From: Streptomyces syringium
GTDB taxonomy: Bacteria > Actinomycetota > Actinomycetes > Streptomycetales > Streptomycetaceae
Assembly: GCF_017876625.1 (NCBI RefSeq)
Contig: NZ_JAGIOH010000001.1
Span: 6,779,501 to 6,843,500, forward strand
DNA length: 64,000 nt
Direction: 5' to 3'
Part shown: one piece after another, positions 59,783-64,000 of the stretch
How positions within the stretch are numbered: position 1 is the first letter of the stretch
Layout: every line of letters begins with the position of its first letter
Program-made: the position numbers and the translations under genes
Notes under the pieces: model-generated
Told to the model about the DNA's origin: nothing
Seen by the model: the letters and a program-made list of their open reading frames with translations, nothing else
Databases searched by the model: none

Positions 59783-59874
59783 CGGCCCGTAAGGCTCCGC
59801 CGTACCCCCGGCTTCCCCCGCTTCCCTCTCCACCCGTCTCCATCCGTTGATCCGTCTCCGACGAGCGAGGTTCC

Positions 59875-60834
59875 ATGGGCGACACCCACGACCGGCAGGG
59901 CCCCGGGCACGCGCGGGGCCTGTTCTCGCTGGCCGAGCTGCCACCAGAGCTGATCACGAGTCTGACCGGGCGGTCGGTCGAGCTGTTCCGCGACCGCCAC
60001 GCCCACGACCGCCCGCTGGACGGCCAGGCGGTCGGCGTGCTGTTCACCAAGACCTCGACCCGCACCCGTACCGCCTTCACCGTCGGTGCCATCCGGCTGG
60101 GCGCCACCCCGGTCACCTTCGGGCCGGGCGATCTGCAGCTGAACACCGGGGAATCGGTGGGGGACACCGGCCGGGTGCTGGGCTCGATGCTCGACGCGCT
60201 GGTGGCCCGCACCGCCGGCCCCCTCGACGAGCTGCGCGAGCTGTCACGGGAGGGCCGGCTGCCGGTCGTCAACGCCATGGCGGCCCAGGAGCACCCGAGC
60301 CAGGGCGTGACCGACCTCGCGACGCTCGCGCTGACCTTCGGCGACCTCGCGGGGATCCGCGTGCTGTACGTCGGCGAGGGCAACAACACGGCGGTCGCGC
60401 TCGCCCACGGGCTCGCGGCCGTGCCCCGTGCCCGGCTCACCCTCGCCACCCCCACCGGGTACGGCCTGCCCGAGGACGAACTGGCGGCGGCGGTACGACG
60501 GGCCGACGGCGCGGGCGCCCGGGTCCGGCAGATCCACGACCTCGCCCTCGCCCCCGACGAGGTGGACGTCGTCTACACCACCCGCTGGCAGACCACGGGC
60601 ACCGCCAAGCCCGACGCGTCCTGGCGGGAGACCTTCCGCCCCTTCCACGTCGACGAGAAGCTGCTGGGCCGCTGGCCCCAGGCGTCGTTCATGCACGACC
60701 TGCCCGCGCACCGGGGCGACGAGGTCGCGGGAGACGTCCTCGACGGCCCCCGGTCCCTGGCCTGGACGCAGGCGGCGATGAAGCTGTCCGGTGCGATGGC
60801 GATCCTCGAGTGGGCGGCAGGCCCGCACGGCTGA
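59875..60834 (+). CDS. carbamoyltransferase of the ornithine/aspartate transcarbamylase fold
   Basis: 319-residue cytosolic transcarbamylase. The carbamoyl-phosphate motif STRTRTAF is intact at 61-68, HPSQ at 140-143 replaces HPTQ, and GEGNN is at 167-171. The ornithine-specific residues are changed. HCLP is HDLP (274-277), and the DxxVSMG loop reads TTRWQTTG (235-242). So carbamoyl phosphate is kept but the amine acceptor differs from ornithine. In this operon L-Dap, or N-hydroxy-Dap, is the likely acceptor, giving a 3-ureidoalanine-type product. The zwittermicin pathway also pairs Dap genes with a carbamoyltransferase (recalled). Confidence 0.85.
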   Translation: MGDTHDRQGPGHARGLFSLAELPPELITSLTGRSVELFRDRHAHDRPLDGQAVGVLFTKTSTRTRTAFTVGAIRLGATPVTFGPGDLQLNTGESVGDTGRVLGSMLDALVARTAGPLDELRELSREGRLPVVNAMAAQEHPSQGVTDLATLALTFGDLAGIRVLYVGEGNNTAVALAHGLAAVPRARLTLATPTGYGLPEDELAAAVRRADGAGARVRQIHDLALAPDEVDVVYTTRWQTTGTAKPDASWRETFRPFHVDEKLLGRWPQASFMHDLPAHRGDEVAGDVLDGPRSLAWTQAAMKLSGAMAILEWAAGPHG

Positions 60835-60887
60835 CCGCACCCACCTCGCCCCCGCTCCCCGCCCGCACCCTCCCGGATCGAGGTCCC

Positions 60888-61808
60888 ATGCCGAACGTCT
60901 CCCGTGTCCATGACTACAAGCACCTCCTGGCCGACGACTTCGTCCCGCCCACCTCCCCGCAGGTGTTCTTCGAGCCCGCCGACACCGAGATCGGCGTGTG
61001 GGTGGCCCACGACCTCATCACCGAGGGCTGTTCCGTGCTGGACCTGGGCTCGGGCAGCGGGGCGGCCGCGGCCGCGATGGCCCGCGCCGGGGCGGCGCGG
61101 GTCCACGGCGTCGACGCGGGAGCGGAGACGGTCGCCTGGGCGACCGAGCACTACGCCTCGCGCGACGGCGGCCGGGTCACCATCGCCCGGGGCGACTTCT
61201 CCGAGCTGTCCACCGGCGAACTGCTGGCCACCGCGCCCGCTCCGCTGCCCCGGCCGCTGGTCGTCACCAGCAACCCGCCCTACGTTCCGCTCGCCGCACA
61301 CGCCGATGACCGGCGCCGGTCCATCGGCGGTGGCACGGACGGGCTCAAATGGGCCCCGGCCATCATCGGACACGGCCGCGCGCTCGGCGCCGACCTGGGC
61401 TTCACCATCGGCAGTTACTCCACCCCGCGCAAGGCGGTCCGGCTGCTGGAAGCGGCCGGATACCGCGTCGAATCCGTCACGCTGTGCCCGCTGCCCCTGG
61501 GGGAGTTCACCCTGAGCCACATGGACCAGGTGCTGGCCCTGGAGGAGCAGGGCGAAGCCGTGCTGTGGCGGACGGGGCTCGAGCCGCCCGCCTATTTCAT
61601 CGTCGGCCTGGCCTGCCGGTGGGCGGGGGCGGACGCGGCCCGGGCACCCGGCCGGCTCACCGCGGACGGGCTGCTGGAACTGCTGCGGACCGCGGCCCGC
61701 TCGCGCACCTCCCGGCTGGAGACCCTGGACGGGCCCCGCCCGGAGGGCCGGCCGCAACGGCTGCGGGTCCTGGACCTGCCGCCGGCCGCCGTACGTCACC
61801 ACTGGTGA
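60888..61808 (+). CDS. SAM-dependent methyltransferase with NPPY motif
   Basis: 306-residue class I methyltransferase. The SAM loop is VLDLGSGSGAAAAAMARAGA (motif I). A following VHGVDAG gives the acidic residue, and the catalytic NPPYVPL (motif IV) is typical of enzymes that methylate planar or amide nitrogens (HemK/PrmC, N6-adenine). No RNA- or release-factor-binding domain is fused. A C-terminal 80-residue extension is unassigned. ATG 60888 has GAGG just upstream. In context it probably N-methylates the pathway intermediate, but modification of a macromolecule for self-protection cannot be excluded. Confidence 0.8.
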   Translation: MPNVSRVHDYKHLLADDFVPPTSPQVFFEPADTEIGVWVAHDLITEGCSVLDLGSGSGAAAAAMARAGAARVHGVDAGAETVAWATEHYASRDGGRVTIARGDFSELSTGELLATAPAPLPRPLVVTSNPPYVPLAAHADDRRRSIGGGTDGLKWAPAIIGHGRALGADLGFTIGSYSTPRKAVRLLEAAGYRVESVTLCPLPLGEFTLSHMDQVLALEEQGEAVLWRTGLEPPAYFIVGLACRWAGADAARAPGRLTADGLLELLRTAARSRTSRLETLDGPRPEGRPQRLRVLDLPPAAVRHHW

Positions 61809-61849
61809 GGCGGGCACGGACCGACGGGGACGAGCACAGCCGTGCCGAA

Positions 61850-61881
61850 GAGGAAACGAGCGCGAGAGGAAACGAGCACGA
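61850..61881 (+). repeat. two tandem 16-bp purine-rich repeats before the synthetase-like gene
   Basis: GAGGAAACGAGCGCGA and GAGGAAACGAGCACGA abut (15 of 16 identical), ending 21 bp before the GTG. The leader supplies several RBS-like purine tracts. It may affect translation rate; otherwise it is a simple duplication. Confidence 0.5.
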
Positions 61882-61902
61882 GAGAAAGGCGGAGAGCCCG
61901 TC

Positions 61903-63015
61903 GTGAACGCACCACGTCCCATACCCGTCTCACCGGTCAGTGTCACCGCCCACGCGGTGCTGCACAGCGCCGATTTCATCCACGCCCAGCTGAGAGCCAC
62001 CCGCCGTGACCGCGTGGTCCTGCACGCCGGAGTGCAGATCAACGGCGCCCCCCACCTGGGGACCAACATCATGCAGACCGCCGCGTTCCAGCTCGCCGCG
62101 GCAGCGCAGGAACGTTTCGGCGTCGAGCCGTGCCTGCGGTTCGGCGCCCTCGACAACTCTCCCTGCGAGAGCCGTGTGTGTCCCGAGACGGGCTCGGTCT
62201 ACGAACGCTCGTTCCGCCACGCGCTCGGGGAGTTCCGGGTCCGGGAGCTGGTGCGGCTCTACTACGGCGCCCTCTTCGACGAACTGTCCGCCGCCACGGG
62301 CGTGCCGTACGAAGTCGAGACCTATACGCGCCAGCAGTCACAGGCCGCGTTCCGCGAGGAGTTCCTGGCCTCGCTGGGCCTCATGGACACCCTGCGGTGG
62401 ATACTCGCACCCTCCACCGGCATGGTGCCGGTGAGCTTTCCCTGCCCACGCTGCGGCTGGTCGCAGAAGCACGGCGAGGACACCGAACTGCTGTCGGCCG
62501 ACGCCGGCGAGGCCCGGTTCGCGGCGGTCTGCCTCGACCACGGGAAGTACCAGGTGGACGTCACCCCCGACACGGACACCTACATAGGCCTGACGACCCT
62601 GCACCGCAATCTGGTCAAGGAGCGCGTCGCGGCCCGCGATCCCCACGCCCTCCCGGTGATCGTCAAAGGCGCGGACTGGGCGTCGGGCTGCCGGCTCCTG
62701 GACGAGGCGTTCCTGTGCTACCCCGGCGCCGTCCCGCCGGCACGCCTCTTCACGCCGGTGGTGCTCTCCGACTCCGGGGCGAAGCTGTCCAAGACGCTCC
62801 TGCGTGAGGGCACGGCCGATCTGTCGGCGGAGACCGAGCCGTGGATGCTCGACGCCACGGCCTGGAGGGGAACGATGGCGGAGTACGCGCACACCCTCCT
62901 CGGGCTCGGTGCCCTCATGCTCGCCGAGCCCCGGCACTTCGAACGCGGTTACACCACGCGGGAGGTGGCCCGGCTCATCGCCCCGGGCTTCGGCCCTGCC
63001 GCGGGATCGGCGTGA
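61903..63015 (+). CDS. stand-alone class I aminoacyl-tRNA-synthetase-like catalytic core
   Basis: 370-residue protein with the class I signature pair. The HIGH-like NGAPHLGTN is at 47-55 (PHLG) and the KMSKS-like AKLSKT at 293-298. Between them are a zinc knuckle CPRCGW (181-186) with C210/H213 as possible partners, and VIVKGADWASG near the active site. Its layout recalls class I lysyl- and methionyl-tRNA synthetases. It lacks the C-terminal anticodon-binding domain and is much shorter, so ordinary tRNA charging is doubtful. Such cores can adenylate amino acids for amide or ester bond formation. GTG start after GGAGAG. It is the last plus-strand gene of the cluster; the 3' end overlaps ectD. 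Confidence 0.78.
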   Translation: MNAPRPIPVSPVSVTAHAVLHSADFIHAQLRATRRDRVVLHAGVQINGAPHLGTNIMQTAAFQLAAAAQERFGVEPCLRFGALDNSPCESRVCPETGSVYERSFRHALGEFRVRELVRLYYGALFDELSAATGVPYEVETYTRQQSQAAFREEFLASLGLMDTLRWILAPSTGMVPVSFPCPRCGWSQKHGEDTELLSADAGEARFAAVCLDHGKYQVDVTPDTDTYIGLTTLHRNLVKERVAARDPHALPVIVKGADWASGCRLLDEAFLCYPGAVPPARLFTPVVLSDSGAKLSKTLLREGTADLSAETEPWMLDATAWRGTMAEYAHTLLGLGALMLAEPRHFERGYTTREVARLIAPGFGPAAGSA

Positions 63016-63964
63016 CCTCGCGGTTGGCCAGATACCCCGGACGCGGCCTGGGCGCCGCGTAGGGGATGCCGAGGGGATTCTCGACGCTGTTGTAGACCAC
63101 GAAGAGATTGGTGCGCGGGAAGGGCGAGGTGTTGCCGCTGGAGGCGTGCAGACAGTTGCAGTCGAACATGACGGCCGAGCCCGGGGCGCCGGTGAACTGC
63201 CGGATGCCGTGCCGCTCGGCCAGTGCCGTCACCCCGGCCCGGTCCGCGGACCCGGCCGGCAGGTTCTTCCCCAGGAGCGAGAGCTTGTGGTAGTCGTCGG
63301 GCGTCTCGCCGACGGACGGCACGAAGGTCCGGTGCGATCCGGGGATGATCATCAGCGGTCCGTTGTACGGCATGTTCTCGGTGAGGGCGATCGACATGCT
63401 GAGGGCCCGGGGCGCGGGCATCCCGTCCTCCGAGTGCCAGGTCTCGAAGTCGGAGTGCCAGCCGAACCGTGAACCGTCGAAGGCCGCCTTGTAGTTCACC
63501 CGGCTCTGGTGGAGGTAGACCTCGGAGCCGAGGATCTGCCGGGCGATGCCCGCCAGGGCGTCCGAGTGGACGACGGCGGCGAACACCTCGGACAGCGCGT
63601 GGACCTCGAAGACCGAGCGGATCTCCTCCGAGTCGGGCTCCAGCACCACCCGCTCGGTGCCGCGCAGCGCTCTGTCGCTTCCTATGCGACGTATCTCCTC
63701 GGCGCACGCGGCCACTTGATCGGGCGTCAGCAGGGCCTCGAAGGCGAGGAAGCCGTCCCGGTCGTACGCGGCCAGCTCGTCCGCCCGCAACGGACCGGCC
63801 CCACCCGGTGCGCCGCCCCAGACGACGGGGTGGCTCCGGGGGACGGGCACCGACTCGGTCACATAACGCGTGGGATACGGGTCGGGCACCGAACCGGAAG
63901 GACCAGGAGGACGAGGAGGGCCAGAAGGACCGGCAGAGCCGGTCGAGGGTACGGATGAGGACAT
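62975..63964 (-). CDS. ectD: ectoine hydroxylase
   Basis: 329-residue iron(II)/2-oxoglutarate dioxygenase that converts ectoine to 5-hydroxyectoine, an osmoprotectant. The EctD signature WHSDFETWHSEDGMP is intact, including the iron-ligand His and Asp. The second ligand histidine is in DCNCLHASSGN, and SMSIALTEN, GPLMIIPGSHRTF and the C-terminal NLFVVYNSVENPL are also typical. The N-terminal Pro/Ser/Gly extension makes it about 30 residues longer than usual. AAGGAG precedes the ATG. In Streptomyces ectD closes ectABCD, so ectABC should lie beyond the right edge. Its 3' end overlaps the convergent synthetase-like gene by 41 bp. Confidence 0.93.
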   Translation of the reverse strand: MSSSVPSTGSAGPSGPPRPPGPSGSVPDPYPTRYVTESVPVPRSHPVVWGGAPGGAGPLRADELAAYDRDGFLAFEALLTPDQVAACAEEIRRIGSDRALRGTERVVLEPDSEEIRSVFEVHALSEVFAAVVHSDALAGIARQILGSEVYLHQSRVNYKAAFDGSRFGWHSDFETWHSEDGMPAPRALSMSIALTENMPYNGPLMIIPGSHRTFVPSVGETPDDYHKLSLLGKNLPAGSADRAGVTALAERHGIRQFTGAPGSAVMFDCNCLHASSGNTSPFPRTNLFVVYNSVENPLGIPYAAPRPRPGYLANREVTPIPRQGRSPGR

Positions 63965-64000
63965 CGCCGAATCTCCTTGGGCCTCGGGGATACCGGGACG

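Noticed and set aside
61903..63015. Full hydrazine-synthetase system (cupin plus MetRS-like domain)
   Set aside because: No cupin domain is fused or adjacent in the window, so N-N bond formation cannot be claimed; kept only as a possible analogy.
62975..63964. PhyH-type dioxygenase as a tailoring enzyme of the Dap cluster
   Set aside because: The sequence carries the full EctD signature (WHSDFETWHSEDGMP) and lies on the opposite strand; it is better explained as ectoine hydroxylase.
1..64000. tRNA genes, CRISPR arrays, insertion sequences or attachment sites
   Set aside because: No T-loop-like GGTTCRANTCC outside coding DNA, no regularly spaced long repeats, and no transposase or integrase domain were seen.

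Overview
The window is very GC-rich, strongly coding actinobacterial DNA, almost certainly a Streptomyces chromosome. Supporting signs are GTG/TTG starts with third-position GC bias, ATGA/GTGA stop-start overlaps, T-less hairpin terminators and leaderless promoters. Typical Streptomyces families are present: a tandem TerD protein, a PAS-GAF-SpoIIE phosphatase with HATPase, a mycothiol-dependent isomerase-like protein, a DUF6421 operon and an ectoine hydroxylase. About 59 protein genes are called. I found no tRNA, rRNA, CRISPR array, transposase or integrase.

Layout. 1-2813: right-hand end of an operon cut by the window edge (beta-hydroxyacid dehydrogenase, ATP-grasp ligase, flavin reductase). 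2833-4748: a MarR regulator divergent from an enolase; an array of short palindromes on a strict 13-bp pitch lies between them. 4750-9304: PAP2 phosphatase, M56 metallopeptidase, DUF5134 membrane protein, VOC protein and GNAT acetyltransferase. 8528-11117: a three-gene polar amino-acid ABC importer. 11479-14725: a coupled DUF6421 / SDR / threonine-aldolase-like operon ending at a very strong terminator. 14895-27010: acyltransferase, thioredoxin, second flavin reductase, EtfB/EtfA, a DUF6986 lyase-like gene with an AllR-type box, LacI/ROK pair, P-loop/Nudix fusion, M20 dipeptidase and geranylgeranyl-reductase-family protein. 27435-47605: assorted regulators, a giant membrane protein with split alpha/beta-hydrolase motifs, a beta-helix/AAA+ fusion, TerD, a glycosyltransferase and small proteins. 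47884-54488: SpoIIE-type phosphatase, NHL beta-propeller and polysaccharide deacetylase.

The most interesting segment is 54903-63015, all on the plus strand and bracketed by terminators. It holds an MFS exporter, then SbnA-like and SbnB-like enzymes that together imply L-2,3-diaminopropionate (L-Dap) synthesis. With them are an AurF-type diiron N-oxygenase with a complete ligand set, translationally coupled to the SbnA gene, and an ornithine-carbamoyltransferase-fold enzyme whose substrate residues are changed. A methyltransferase with an NPPY motif and a stand-alone class I aminoacyl-tRNA-synthetase-like catalytic core complete the set. No NRPS or PKS is present. This reads as a compact, NRPS-independent pathway for a modified (N-oxygenated, possibly carbamoylated and methylated) Dap antimetabolite; the product is unknown to me.

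The right edge carries ectD on the minus strand, probably the last gene of an ectABCD operon outside the window. Its 3' end overlaps that of the synthetase-like gene by 41 bp, so the cluster abuts the ectoine locus.
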